Assembly (NCBI RefSeq): GCF_040267705.1
Contig: NZ_CP158374.1
Coordinates: 1,364,001 to 1,428,000, forward strand
Length of the DNA stretch: 64,000 nt
Source of the DNA: Agromyces sp. G08B096
GTDB taxonomy: Bacteria > Actinomycetota > Actinomycetes > Actinomycetales > Microbacteriaceae
Reading direction: 5' to 3'
Below are positions 55,125 to 64,000 of this stretch, piece after piece. Below the pieces are notes generated by a model. It was not told the origin of the DNA and made no database searches. It saw only the letters and a list, made by a program, of their open reading frames with translations. Position numbers and translations under genes: made by a program. The stretch's first letter is position 1. Each line of letters starts with the position of its first letter.

Positions 55125-55128
<4 letters not shown>
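54637..55128 (+). CDS. coaD: Phosphopantetheine adenylyltransferase
   Basis: A 163-residue nucleotidyltransferase of coenzyme A synthesis. The signature [18 protein letters not shown] with the T-x-G-H motif, [15 protein letters not shown] and the late [16 protein letters not shown] are present. Its stop overlaps the GTG of the second moxR gene, so the MoxR set is translationally coupled to a housekeeping gene. Confidence 0.96.
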
Positions 55129-56141
<1,013 letters not shown>

Positions 56142-56145
56142 GCGG

Positions 56146-57531
56146 ATGCCCCGCGCCCGTGCCCGACGTGCCGCGGCCCTGCCGAGGCTCACCCGGCGCG
56201 GGATGGCACTGCTCGTCGTGGGCGTGGTGCTGCTCGCGATCACGCTGTGGTTCGACCTCCGCGATGTGATGCTGCTGGCGTTCATCGCCATCGCGGTGCC
56301 GCTCGTGGCGCTCGTCTTCGTCGGCTTCGGCGCGCCGCGACTCGGGGTGCAGCGCACGTTCGCCCCGCCCGTCGTGCGCGCGGGCGGCGCGACACGGGTC
56401 TCGCTCACGGTGCAGAACCGCTCGAAGCGCGCGCTCGACGGCGCGAGCTGGCGGGACTCCGCGCCCGCGGGGCTCACCACGCCCGGCGAGGCGGTGCTGC
56501 CCGCGCTCGGCGCCTGGGAGCACGTGCTGCCGCGCGGCGACGACACGGCACGCCTCGAGTACCGCCTGCACACGGTGCAGCGCGGCGTGTTCGACGTCGG
56601 TCCGTTGCGCGTGACGACGACCGACCCGTTCGGCCTGGCCTGCGTGACCCGGCCGGTGGGCACGGCGCACGAGCTCATCGTGACGCCGGCGGTCACGCCG
56701 CTCGACCCGGTCATCGGCACGGCGGCCGCGGTCGACGGCGTGCTGCACGGCCTCCAGCGGCGCACGCACCCGAACTCCGACGAGTTCATCGCCCGGGAGT
56801 ACCGGCACGGCGACCCGCTCCGGCGGGTGCACTGGCCCGCGACCGCGCGGCGCGGTGAGCTGATGGTCCGCGACGAGGAGCAGCGCGGCGACCCCGAGGC
56901 GCGGCTCATCCTCGACACGACGCTCTCCGGCCGCTCCGACCGTGCCGTCGCCCGCTTCGGCGACGACCCCCGCCACTTCGGGTTCGAGCTCGCGGTCGAG
57001 ATCGCGGCATCCATCGGTGTTCACCTGCTGGAGCGCGGATTCCGGCTCCGCGGCGACCGCCTCGACGACCCGGCGCGAGGGCCGCTGTCGGATGCCGCAC
57101 CCGACGGCTATCGAATGCCGGGCGGCGACCGGATCCTGCTCGAGGATCTCGCCCGGCTCGAGAGCCCGGTGGGTCATCGGACCGCGCCGGCGGCGGACGC
57201 GGCGCCGCCGACTGCGGGCGGCACCGACGCGCGGATGCCCGGGTACGCCGTCCTCGTCGACCCCGACCTCGCGGAGGCGCAGCACCTGGTCGCGCTGCGG
57301 CCCTCGCTCTCACCCGCCGTGGCGTTCGTAGTGCCGGGCGTGTCCCAGCGCATCGTCGACGTGCTCGAGGAGGCCGACTGGCACGTCCTCGTCGTGCGGC
57401 GTGCGTCCGACCTGCCCGATGCCTGGGCGCGCTCGGGCAGCGCCCGCCACGCGGAGACCGGTCCGGAGCGCACGAGGGCCCGAACCGGCCTCGCCGCCTT
57501 GGGCTTCGACGGAGGCGCCGATGCGCCCTGA
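56146..57531 (+). CDS. DUF58 membrane protein (second copy)
   Basis: A 461-residue protein with two adjacent helices at about residues 20-65 and the DUF58 core EYRHGDPLRRVHWPATARRGELMVRD in two parts (YRHGDPLRRVHWPATA and RRGELMVRDEE). The C-terminal half is longer than in the first copy and has an Ala/Asp-rich stretch. ATG at 56146 follows moxR directly. It overlaps the transglutaminase gene by 11 bases. Confidence 0.92.
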   Translation: MPRARARRAAALPRLTRRGMALLVVGVVLLAITLWFDLRDVMLLAFIAIAVPLVALVFVGFGAPRLGVQRTFAPPVVRAGGATRVSLTVQNRSKRALDGASWRDSAPAGLTTPGEAVLPALGAWEHVLPRGDDTARLEYRLHTVQRGVFDVGPLRVTTTDPFGLACVTRPVGTAHELIVTPAVTPLDPVIGTAAAVDGVLHGLQRRTHPNSDEFIAREYRHGDPLRRVHWPATARRGELMVRDEEQRGDPEARLILDTTLSGRSDRAVARFGDDPRHFGFELAVEIAASIGVHLLERGFRLRGDRLDDPARGPLSDAAPDGYRMPGGDRILLEDLARLESPVGHRTAPAADAAPPTAGGTDARMPGYAVLVDPDLAEAQHLVALRPSLSPAVAFVVPGVSQRIVDVLEEADWHVLVVRRASDLPDAWARSGSARHAETGPERTRARTGLAALGFDGGADAP

Positions 57532-59848
57532 CCTGCCGCCGCTGTCGATCGGTGCCCGCGCGCTCCTCGCGGGTGCGACCTTCGTCCTGCTGCTCGCGGC
57601 GACGTCCGCGCTCGGCTCCCTCGTCGATGGCGCCGGCTGGTGGTGGCTGTGCGGTTTCATCACCGCGGGCGTGCTCGGCGCGGGACTCGGGCTGCGCGCC
57701 CTCCGCACGCCGGCCGGGCTCGTCCCGGTGCTCCAGTCGGCCGTGCTCGTGATCCTCCTCACGCTCGTCTTCGGCGGGTCGACGAGCTTCGCGCTCATCG
57801 TGCCGACCGCGGACACCGTCGAACGGTTCGCGACGCTGATGGCCGGGGCGGAGCGCACGATCCAGCAGCAGTCCGTCCCCGCGATCCCCGTCCCGCCGCT
57901 CCTGTTCGCCCTGGCCGTCGGCGTCGGCGTCCTCGCGATCGCCGCCGACGTCCTCGTCCAGCTCGTCCGCCGGCCCGCGCTCGCCGCCATCCCGGTGCTG
58001 GTCCCGGTCTTCATCCCGGGATTCATCCTCGAAGACGGCGCAGAGGTCATCGTGCTGCTCTTCACCGCGGCCGCGTTCCTCGTGCTGCTCCGGCTGGACG
58101 TGCGGGTGCGGCGCCGCGCCGAGCTGGCCCATCCCGACACGGGTGAGGATGCCGCGGTCGTGGTCGCGCCGCGCCGGGCACCGCTCGCCTCGACGATCGG
58201 CGCCACGGTCGGTGTTGCTGGCATCGGTCTGGTCGCAGCGGCCGTGCTCACTGCATCGACCCCGAGCATCTCGCAGAGCCTCCTGCTCGGCAGCCAGAGC
58301 ACCGGCACGCTCTTCTCGCGCGGCGTGAGCCCGTTCATCGACCTCGGGCGCGATCTCCGGCGACCCGATGCGGTACCGGCGTTCAGCTACACCGCCCGCG
58401 ACGGCGACCGGCCGTATTTCACACTCCTCACGCTCGATCGCTTCGAGGGGGAGGTCTGGGGTGCCACGGATCGCGCCGTCGACGGTGACAACACGGTCGA
58501 TCGGATGCCCCGCCCCATCGGCCTCGACCAGGCCGTCGAGACGGCGGAGCATCCGATCGACGTCGTGATCGAGGAACTGCGCACGACCTGGCTGCCCGTG
58601 CCGTATCCGACGGCGTCGATCGAGCGGCTCGACGGATCGTGGTTCTGGGAGCGCGAGTCGCTGACGGTCCGGAGCGTGGACGCGAGCACCGAAGGGCAGC
58701 GGTACCGGGCGAACCGCCTGGTCGCGACCCCGACGGCCGAGCAGCTGCGATCGTCCGACCTGCTGCCCTCCGACGCCCTGTCGCAGTACCGGGCGCTGCC
58801 CGAGGACCGTCCGGCGGTGATCGCGGAGACCGCGGCGGCCGTGGCCGGCTCGGCGGCCACGCCGTACGACGCGGCGGTGGCGATCCAGGAGTTCCTGCGC
58901 GGCGAGGACTTCTCGTACTCGGTTGACGCCCCGGTCGAGGAGGGGTACGACGGCGGCGGATTCGACGTCATCGCGAGCTTCCTCGAGGTGGGCGAGGGCT
59001 ACTGCGTGCACTTCGCTTCGACGATGGCGGTGCTCGCCCGCGAGGTCGGCATCCCTTCGCGGATCTCGATCGGGTACGTCGCGGGGTCGCCGACCGACGA
59101 GCGGATCGACAACCTGTCCGTGGTGCAGGTCGACAGCCACGACCTGCACGCCTGGCCCGAGCTCTTCTTCGCCGGGGTGGGCTGGGTGGCCTTCGAGCCG
59201 ACGCCCGGCCGCGGCGTGGTGCCCTCCTACACCCGGCCCGATGCGGCGCAGGGGCCGACCTCGCCGCTGCCGTCGGGCTCCGCGGCGCCGCAGACCGGCC
59301 GGCCCGAACTCGACCCCGACCGCGGACTGTCGGCCGGAGCCGTCGGTGCGACCTCGACCGCCGGGGAGGTGTGGCTCCGGGTGGGCGCGCTCGGCGTGCT
59401 CGCCCTCCTCGTGGTGCTCGCGCCCGCCGCGCTGCGCCTCGGTCAGCGCTGGTCCAGGCGGCGCCGCGCGAGGCACGGGCCGGGGCGCGCGCAGGCGGCG
59501 TGGGACGAGATCCGCGCGACGGCGCGAGACCTCGGCGCGGGCGGTGCCGAGACGGAGACGCCCCGCGCGTTCGCCGCACACGTCGCGATCCGGCCGGCCT
59601 TCGACGGGGATGCGGGTGCCGCGCTCGCGGAGCTGCGGAACGCCGTCGAACGCGAGCGCTACGGTCCGCCGGCCGAGGCCGATCCTGCTCGCCTCACGGC
59701 GGACGAGATCCGCGACGCGGTGCACGACGTGAGGAAGGCGCTCGCCGCGGATGCCCCGCCCGCGGTGCGCCTGCGCGCCGTGTTCCTGCCGGCGTCGCTC
59801 CTCGGTCCGGTGCGGCTGCGCGGGCGGGGGTCGCCCGCCGGCGCGTAG
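57521..59848 (+). CDS. Transglutaminase-like membrane protein with intact catalytic site
   Basis: A 775-residue protein: N-terminal helices (about residues 12-235), exterior transglutaminase domain (about 250-600), one C-terminal helix and a DUF4129-like cytoplasmic tail (TgpA architecture). The catalytic Cys495 is in GEGYCVHFASTMAVLARE, His543 in DSHDLHAWPELFF, with GWVAFEPTPG after it. It is probably a protease or cross-linking enzyme of the cell surface. ATG at 57521 gives the hydrophobic N-terminus. The TAG stop is part of the yceD -10. Confidence 0.92.
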   Translation: MRPDLPPLSIGARALLAGATFVLLLAATSALGSLVDGAGWWWLCGFITAGVLGAGLGLRALRTPAGLVPVLQSAVLVILLTLVFGGSTSFALIVPTADTVERFATLMAGAERTIQQQSVPAIPVPPLLFALAVGVGVLAIAADVLVQLVRRPALAAIPVLVPVFIPGFILEDGAEVIVLLFTAAAFLVLLRLDVRVRRRAELAHPDTGEDAAVVVAPRRAPLASTIGATVGVAGIGLVAAAVLTASTPSISQSLLLGSQSTGTLFSRGVSPFIDLGRDLRRPDAVPAFSYTARDGDRPYFTLLTLDRFEGEVWGATDRAVDGDNTVDRMPRPIGLDQAVETAEHPIDVVIEELRTTWLPVPYPTASIERLDGSWFWERESLTVRSVDASTEGQRYRANRLVATPTAEQLRSSDLLPSDALSQYRALPEDRPAVIAETAAAVAGSAATPYDAAVAIQEFLRGEDFSYSVDAPVEEGYDGGGFDVIASFLEVGEGYCVHFASTMAVLAREVGIPSRISIGYVAGSPTDERIDNLSVVQVDSHDLHAWPELFFAGVGWVAFEPTPGRGVVPSYTRPDAAQGPTSPLPSGSAAPQTGRPELDPDRGLSAGAVGATSTAGEVWLRVGALGVLALLVVLAPAALRLGQRWSRRRRARHGPGRAQAAWDEIRATARDLGAGGAETETPRAFAAHVAIRPAFDGDAGAALAELRNAVERERYGPPAEADPARLTADEIRDAVHDVRKALAADAPPAVRLRAVFLPASLLGPVRLRGRGSPAGA

Positions 59849-59851
59849 AAT
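59846..59851 (+). promoter_or_regulatory. -10 for yceD-rpmF made from the transglutaminase stop codon
   Basis: TAGAAT begins with the stop codon TAG (59846-59848) and lies 8 bases before the GTG of yceD at 59860. It is the best -10 match among the stop-codon cases. Confidence 0.55.
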
Positions 59852-59859
59852 CGTCGATC

Positions 59860-60420
59860 GTGGCCACCCCAGTTCAGCCGTTCCGCTTCAGCGTCCGCGA
59901 CCTCGTCAACCGTCCGGGAGAGATGCGCGAGGAGCGTGTGACGCTCGCCGCGCCCGAAGCCATGGGCGAAGGCCTGGTCGCCGTGCGCGTCGGCAGCGAG
60001 CTCGACATCGACGTCCGTTTGGAGTCCGTGCACGAGGGCATTCTCGCGACCGCGGAGATCGACGCGGTCGCCGAGGGGGAGTGCGGTCGGTGCCTCATCG
60101 ACATCGCCCTGCCGGTCGAAGTCGAGTTCCAGGAGCTTTTCGCGTATCATTCTGGGGAAGCTTTCGAGTATGAGGTTCAAGACGACCACGTGGATCTTGA
60201 ACCGCTCATCCGAGATGCGGTGGTGCTGTCACTGCCCTTCCAGCCGGTGTGCCGGCCTGATTGCCCGGGTCTCGACCCAGAGACCGGGCTGCGTCTGGCC
60301 GATCATCCGGAACTCGTCACCCCTGAGCATTCCGACCCGAGGTGGGCCGCGCTCGCGGGGTTCCAGGCTTCCGAAGACGAGGGCGCGGATGCAGCATCCG
60401 ACGCCGACGAGAGAGATTGA
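59860..60420 (+). CDS. yceD: DUF177 (YceD) protein, 23S rRNA accumulation factor
   Basis: A 186-residue member of the YceD/DUF177 family, which is linked to 23S rRNA and large-subunit assembly. The two cysteine pairs are visible: GECGRCLIDIALP and PVCRPDCPGLDPETG, a likely metal site. The start GTG is at 59860. rpmF follows 9 bases downstream, the widely conserved yceD-rpmF pair. Codons at about 60120-60330 use more A/T endings than elsewhere in the gene. Confidence 0.93.
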   Translation: MATPVQPFRFSVRDLVNRPGEMREERVTLAAPEAMGEGLVAVRVGSELDIDVRLESVHEGILATAEIDAVAEGECGRCLIDIALPVEVEFQELFAYHSGEAFEYEVQDDHVDLEPLIRDAVVLSLPFQPVCRPDCPGLDPETGLRLADHPELVTPEHSDPRWAALAGFQASEDEGADAASDADERD

Positions 60421-60429
60421 GAGAGAGTC

Positions 60430-60633
60430 ATGGCTGTTCCCAAGCGGAAGAAGTCACGCGCCAACACCCACGCGCGCCGTTCGCAGTGGAAGGCCGAGGT
60501 CCCCACGCTGGTGAAGACCGTCGAGAACGGCAAGGTCACCTACAGCCTCCCGCACCGTGCGAAGGTCGTCGAGGACTCGGCGGGCACCCCGCTGTTCCTC
60601 GAGTACAAGGGTCGCAAGGTCGCCGACGTCTAG
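60430..60633 (+). CDS. rpmF: 50S ribosomal protein L32
   Basis: A 67-residue ribosomal protein. The N-terminus [19 protein letters not shown] is characteristic. It lacks the cysteine zinc knuckle of some L32 forms. A GAGAGAG site precedes the ATG. Co-transcribed with yceD. Confidence 0.97.
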   Translation: MAVPKRKKSRANTHARRSQWKAEVPTLVKTVENGKVTYSLPHRAKVVEDSAGTPLFLEYKGRKVADV

Positions 60634-60661
60634 TCGGCCCGACTCGATCGAACGACCGGTC

Positions 60662-61378
60662 GTGACGCGGACGGAACATGCCGGGTCGGGATCTCGCACG
60701 CTCGACGAGCTGCAGCGCACGCTGCAGGTCGAGCTCGACCCCGACCTGCTGCTGCTCGCCCTCACGCACCGGTCGTTCGCGTACGAGAACGGCGGCATCC
60801 CGACCAACGAGCGCCTCGAGTTCCTCGGCGACTCCATCCTCGGCCAGGCCGTCACCGTCCGGCTGTTCCGCGATCATCCCGACCTCGACGAGGGCGAGCT
60901 GGCCAAGCGCCGCGCGAGCCTCGTCTCGAGTGCGGCGCTCGCGGAGGTGGGCCGCGCCATCGGTCTGGGGCCGTTCATCCGGCTCGGCCGGGGCGAGACG
61001 CTCACGGGCGGTGCCGACAAGCCGTCGATCCTCGCCGACACGGTCGAGGCGATCATCGGCGCCGTGTACCTCGACCGGGGCGGTGACGAGGCGACGGACC
61101 TCGTGCTCCGGCTCGTCGGCCCGCTGATGGCCGATGTCGGCCGGTTCGGCGCGGCGATGGACCCGAAGACGAGCCTGCAGGAGATCGCGGCGAAGCTGAA
61201 CGCCCCCGCGCCCGTGTACACGGTCACCGAGTCCGGACCCGACCACAACAAGCATTTCGTCGCGACGGTGTCGGTCGGCGACCTGGTCGTGGCGTCCGGC
61301 GACGGTTCGAGCAAGAAGCAGGCCGAGATGGCCGCGGCGCTCGAGGCCTGGACCGAGCTCAGCGCGGCGAAGCGCTGA
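60662..61378 (+). CDS. rnc: Ribonuclease III
   Basis: A 238-residue dsRNA endonuclease that processes rRNA precursors. The catalytic domain has LTHRSFAYENGG and the signature NERLEFLGDSILG; the second acidic site is in DTVEAIIGAVYLD. A dsRNA-binding domain ends the protein (TSLQEIAAKLNAPAPVY, SSKKQAEMAAALEAW). GTG at 60662 chosen (VTRTEHAGSGS); it lies in a 12-base palindrome, ACGACCGGTCGT (60652-60663). mutM follows 1 base downstream. Confidence 0.95.
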   Translation: MTRTEHAGSGSRTLDELQRTLQVELDPDLLLLALTHRSFAYENGGIPTNERLEFLGDSILGQAVTVRLFRDHPDLDEGELAKRRASLVSSAALAEVGRAIGLGPFIRLGRGETLTGGADKPSILADTVEAIIGAVYLDRGGDEATDLVLRLVGPLMADVGRFGAAMDPKTSLQEIAAKLNAPAPVYTVTESGPDHNKHFVATVSVGDLVVASGDGSSKKQAEMAAALEAWTELSAAKR

Positions 61379-61379
61379 C

Positions 61380-62321
61380 GTGCCCGAGCTGCCCGAGGTC
61401 GAGGTCGTCCGCGCCGGCCTCGCTCCTGCCGTCACCGGCGCTCGCGTGGCCGCGGTCGATGTGCTCGACGCGCGGTCGCTGAAACGCCACGACGCGGCAT
61501 CCGGTGCGTTCGAGGCACTCGTCACGGGTGCCACGATCGAGGCTGCCGTCCGTCGTGGCAAGTTCCTCTGGCTGCCGATGCACACGGATGCCGCGCCCGG
61601 TCCGCGTGCGCTCGTCGGCCATCTCGGGATGAGCGGGCAGCTGCTGCTCCGCACCCCCGATCATCCCGGCGACGACCGCCATGCCCGCATCCGGCTGCAC
61701 CTCGAGCACCCCGAGCACGGCGAGCTGCGGGTCGACTTCGTCGACCAGCGCATCTTCGGCTCCATGGCGGTCGACCGCCTTGTGCCGACCGTCGACGGCG
61801 AGGTGGCGGGCTTCTCGGCTGGGGTCTCCGGCGACTGGGCGCGGAGCATCCCCACCCAGGTGTCGCATATCGCCCGCGACCCGCTCGATCCCGCGTTCGC
61901 CGAGGCGGCGTTCCTCGACGCGTTCGCACGGCGGGCGTCCGGCGTGAAGCGGGCCCTGCTCGACCAGGGACTCGTGAGCGGCATCGGCAACATCTACGCC
62001 GACGAGGCGCTGTGGTCGGCGCGCCTGCATCCCGAGCAGCCGGCCGCGTCCGTCTCGCGCCGACGCGCCGGCGAGCTGCTCGCCGCCGGCCGCGAGGTGC
62101 TGCAGAAGGCCCTCGCCGAGGGCGGCACGAGCTTCGACGCGCAGTACGTGAACGTCAACGGGGCATCCGGCTACTTCGCGCACTCGCTGAACGCGTACGG
62201 GCGCACCGGCCGGCCGTGCCCGCGCTGCGGCACGCCGATCGTGCGCGAGCCGTTCATGAACCGCTCGTCGCACCGCTGCCCGCGGTGCCAGCGCCTCAGG
62301 ATGCGTCGCGCGGCCCGCTGA
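61380..62321 (+). CDS. mutM: Formamidopyrimidine-DNA glycosylase
   Basis: A 313-residue base-excision repair enzyme for 8-oxoguanine. The catalytic N-terminal proline is present in PELPEVEVVRAGL (after the GTG start codon). GHLGMSGQLLL and a helix-two-turn-helix region (DQGLVSGIGNIYADEALW) follow. The C-terminal zinc finger is intact: CPRCGTPIVRE and HRCPRCQ. Its last 26 bases overlap the convergent GNAT gene. Confidence 0.96.
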   Translation: MPELPEVEVVRAGLAPAVTGARVAAVDVLDARSLKRHDAASGAFEALVTGATIEAAVRRGKFLWLPMHTDAAPGPRALVGHLGMSGQLLLRTPDHPGDDRHARIRLHLEHPEHGELRVDFVDQRIFGSMAVDRLVPTVDGEVAGFSAGVSGDWARSIPTQVSHIARDPLDPAFAEAAFLDAFARRASGVKRALLDQGLVSGIGNIYADEALWSARLHPEQPAASVSRRRAGELLAAGREVLQKALAEGGTSFDAQYVNVNGASGYFAHSLNAYGRTGRPCPRCGTPIVREPFMNRSSHRCPRCQRLRMRRAAR

Positions 62322-63405
62322 GCGTCCGCTGCCAGGCCGACTCGATCGCGATGGGCTCGAAGCCGAGCGCGAGGTTGATGGCGAGCATGTGGGCGTTCTC
62401 GTCGGCGTTCCAGGTGACGACCCGTACGCGCGACGGATCGGCGTCGATGAGCGCCAGGAGGTTCGCGAGCTTCATCCGGAGGCCGAGCCCGTGGCCGCGA
62501 TGCGCCGCGAGCACGAGGGTGTCGTCCTGGTAGGCGACCGCCTTCCGCGGCGCCAGCGTCAGCTGCGTGTACCCGGCCACATCGCCGGCGGCGTCGACGG
62601 CCGCCGTAATGACGGCGGTGCGGCCGGCGGCGCGCTGCTCCGCCTCCGCGGCGCGGATGCGCTCCGCGTCCCACTGCTCCGGCTCGAACGAGATGCCGCC
62701 GCTCGGGGCATCCACCGACATGCGCTCACGGGCGCGGGCGAGCGCGTCGATGAGGTCGTCGGGCGTGCGGTCGAGCCAGGTGCGCAGCCGGTAGCCCGGC
62801 GAGGATGCCTCCTGACGCGCGAGCCGCTCGCGGAACTCGGCCGCCCGGCCGGAGACCGGCATCGCGCTGACCCGATCGAGCTGACCGAGGACGTACCCGT
62901 GCGCGATGGCGAAGCGTGCGGCGGGATCGTCGGCCGGGATGCTCGCCTCGCCCTGCGGCGCGCGGAGCCGGCCGGCCGAGGCGGCGACGGCGGGCGGGCC
63001 TGGCTCGATCCGGTGGTCGGCGAGGAGGGCGAGCGCGGTGCGGCCCTCGGCCCGGAGGGCGGCCTCCAGTGCGGCGAGCAGGCTCCTGCCGATGCCCTCC
63101 CGGCGACGATCGCGCCGCACGCCGAGCGTCGCCGAGAACGCGACGGTGGCACCAGGGTCGAGCTCCCAGAACACGCTCGCGACGCCCACCAGGTGGTCGC
63201 CTTCCCACGCGCCGAATGCCCGCCGTGCCGTGTAGCGCTGGTCGCCGTAGAAGACGAGCAGCTCGTCTGCGCCGTAGCTCAGCTCGGCGTCGCCGTAGAC
63301 CTCGACCTCGAGGGCCTCCGCGAGCGCCGCGAACGCCTCGAACTCGGCCGACTCGGGGGTGCCGAGCCGCTCTGGCACGGGGATCGGGCGGATCACGCCG
63401 TCCAT
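62296..63405 (-). CDS. Tandem GNAT acetyltransferase
   Basis: A 369-residue protein with two GNAT domains. The first (about residues 20-170) has the acetyl-CoA loop [20 protein letters not shown]. The second (about 200-360) has [19 protein letters not shown] and [21 protein letters not shown]. Such two-domain enzymes occur in actinobacterial small-molecule acetylation, as in mycothiol synthase-like proteins; the substrate is unknown. A GAGAGGA site precedes the ATG. It overlaps mutM tail-to-tail. Confidence 0.85.
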   Translation of the reverse strand: MDGVIRPIPVPERLGTPESAEFEAFAALAEALEVEVYGDAELSYGADELLVFYGDQRYTARRAFGAWEGDHLVGVASVFWELDPGATVAFSATLGVRRDRRREGIGRSLLAALEAALRAEGRTALALLADHRIEPGPPAVAASAGRLRAPQGEASIPADDPAARFAIAHGYVLGQLDRVSAMPVSGRAAEFRERLARQEASSPGYRLRTWLDRTPDDLIDALARARERMSVDAPSGGISFEPEQWDAERIRAAEAEQRAAGRTAVITAAVDAAGDVAGYTQLTLAPRKAVAYQDDTLVLAAHRGHGLGLRMKLANLLALIDADPSRVRVVTWNADENAHMLAINLALGFEPIAIESAWQRTLSGPRDAS

Positions 63406-63470
63406 GGGGCATCCTCTCGTCCGGATCGTGCAGCGCTGCTGGCCGTCGCAGGCCGTCAGGGCAGCCGGCC

Positions 63471-63500
63471 AGCATATCCAGCGCCGCGCGGCGACGGCAA
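63471..63500 (-). promoter_or_regulatory. Promoter of the tandem GNAT gene
   Basis: Minus strand TTGCCG (63500-63495), 18-base spacer, TATGCT (63476-63471), giving a leader of about 60 bases. Confidence 0.5.
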
Positions 63501-63554
63501 CCGCGGATCAGCCCGGAGGCGGCGCGGGGGAGCGGAAGCGGGCGTCCGCTCCGG

Positions 63555-63560
63555 TACGCT
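63555..63560 (+). promoter_or_regulatory. -10 element for smc
   Basis: TACGCT, with a leader of about 35 bases and a GGGGGA site before the smc ATG at 63602. Confidence 0.4.
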
Positions 63561-63601
63561 CGTGCGAGGCATCCGCACCGCCCAGCCGCACCCGGGGGAC
63601 C

Positions 63602-64000
63602 ATGTACCTGAAGAGCCTGACGCTGAAGGGCTTCAAGTCCTTCGCCCAGCCGACGACGTTCGCGTTCGAGCCGGGCGTCACGTGCATCGTCGGCCCGAAC
63701 GGGTCGGGCAAGTCCAACGTCGTCGACGCGCTCGCGTGGGTCATGGGCGAGCAGGGGGCGAAGTCGCTGCGCGGCGGCAAGATGGAGGACGTCATCTTCG
63801 CCGGCACGTCCACGCGCGGCCCGCTCGGCCGCGCCGAGGTGAGCCTCACCATCGACAACTCCGACGGCGCGCTGCCCATCGAGTACAGCGAGGTCACGAT
63901 CTCGCGCACGCTCTTCCGCAACGGCACGAGCGAGTACGCGATCAACGGCGAGCAGTGCCGCCTCCTCGACGTGCAGGAGCTGCTCAGCGATTCCGGCCTC
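63602..64000 (+). CDS. smc: Chromosome partition protein SMC, N-terminal part (cut by window end)
   Basis: The first 133 residues of the SMC ATPase, which compacts and segregates the chromosome as a coiled-coil dimer with ScpAB. The start [18 protein letters not shown] and Walker A in [30 protein letters not shown] (P-loop GPNGSGKS) are diagnostic. The frame is open to the window end, so the hinge and C-terminal signature are not visible. The rnc-mutM-smc order is common in actinobacteria. Confidence 0.97.
   Translation, partial: MYLKSLTLKGFKSFAQPTTFAFEPGVTCIVGPNGSGKSNVVDALAWVMGEQGAKSLRGGKMEDVIFAGTSTRGPLGRAEVSLTIDNSDGALPIEYSEVTISRTLFRNGTSEYAINGEQCRLLDVQELLSDSGL

Overview
The window is a 64 kb chromosomal segment of a high-GC Gram-positive actinobacterium. 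G/C-ending codons, GTG/TTG starts, an actinobacterial cell-wall and housekeeping gene order (gpsA-ddl-DUF3515-thiL-rsmD-recG-coaD ... yceD-rpmF-rnc-mutM-smc), a DUF6458 protein and a PknB-type kinase/PP2C pair all fit Micrococcales, most likely Microbacteriaceae (Agromyces-like). The family placement is inferred from gene content, not from a database search. No prophage, insertion sequence, CRISPR array or plasmid function is visible.

Layout. 1-9.6 kb: end of trehalose-phosphatase (otsB), then ilvD, ilvB-ilvN-ilvC, cutC, two small membrane proteins and serA. 9.6-12.2 kb: a divergent TetR/MFS efflux pair with a clear operator, and a DUF6458 protein. 12.3-19.4 kb: leuB-ilvE, a YpeA-like acetyltransferase, an FAH-family hydrolase, a class V aminotransferase divergent from a LysR regulator, and gltX. 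19.5-26 kb: tRNA-Gln(CUG), a cytochrome-b-like membrane protein, a class A penicillin-binding protein, an MBL-fold hydrolase, a diacylglycerol-kinase-like protein, tRNA-Glu(CUC) and a YqhA-like membrane protein. 26.2-27.4 kb: a manganese (yybP-ykoY) riboswitch and a TerC-family exporter. 27.4-42.6 kb: a cluster of PP2C phosphatase, FHA protein, Ser/Thr kinase, FHA-HTH protein, a 1,778-residue Ig-like/FN3 surface protein, MoxR ATPase, DUF58 protein, a cysteine-free transglutaminase-like membrane protein and a third FHA protein. 42.7-49.1 kb: leuCD, murA, plsC, gpsA, ddl. 49.1-55.1 kb: DUF3515 lipoprotein, thiL, rsmD, a TPR protein, recG, coaD. 55.1-59.8 kb: a second MoxR-DUF58-transglutaminase set with an intact active site. 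59.9-64 kb: yceD-rpmF-rnc-mutM, a double-GNAT protein and the start of smc.

How the genes work together. Branched-chain amino-acid synthesis is spread over three sites (ilvDBNC, leuB-ilvE, leuCD), with serine synthesis (serA) between the first two. The 27.4-42.6 kb cluster joins phosphorylation (kinase, phosphatase, three FHA-type readers) to an AAA+ MoxR/DUF58 module and a giant exported protein. I propose that it builds or controls a cell-surface structure, and it is the best candidate here for a little-described system.

Two window-wide signals stand out. Many genes look leaderless, with a TANNNT -10 hexamer 6-8 bases before the start codon, and in several cases the TAG stop codon of the upstream gene is itself the first half of that hexamer. 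Separately, the word GGATGCC/GGCATCC is strikingly frequent and appears to override normal codon choice.
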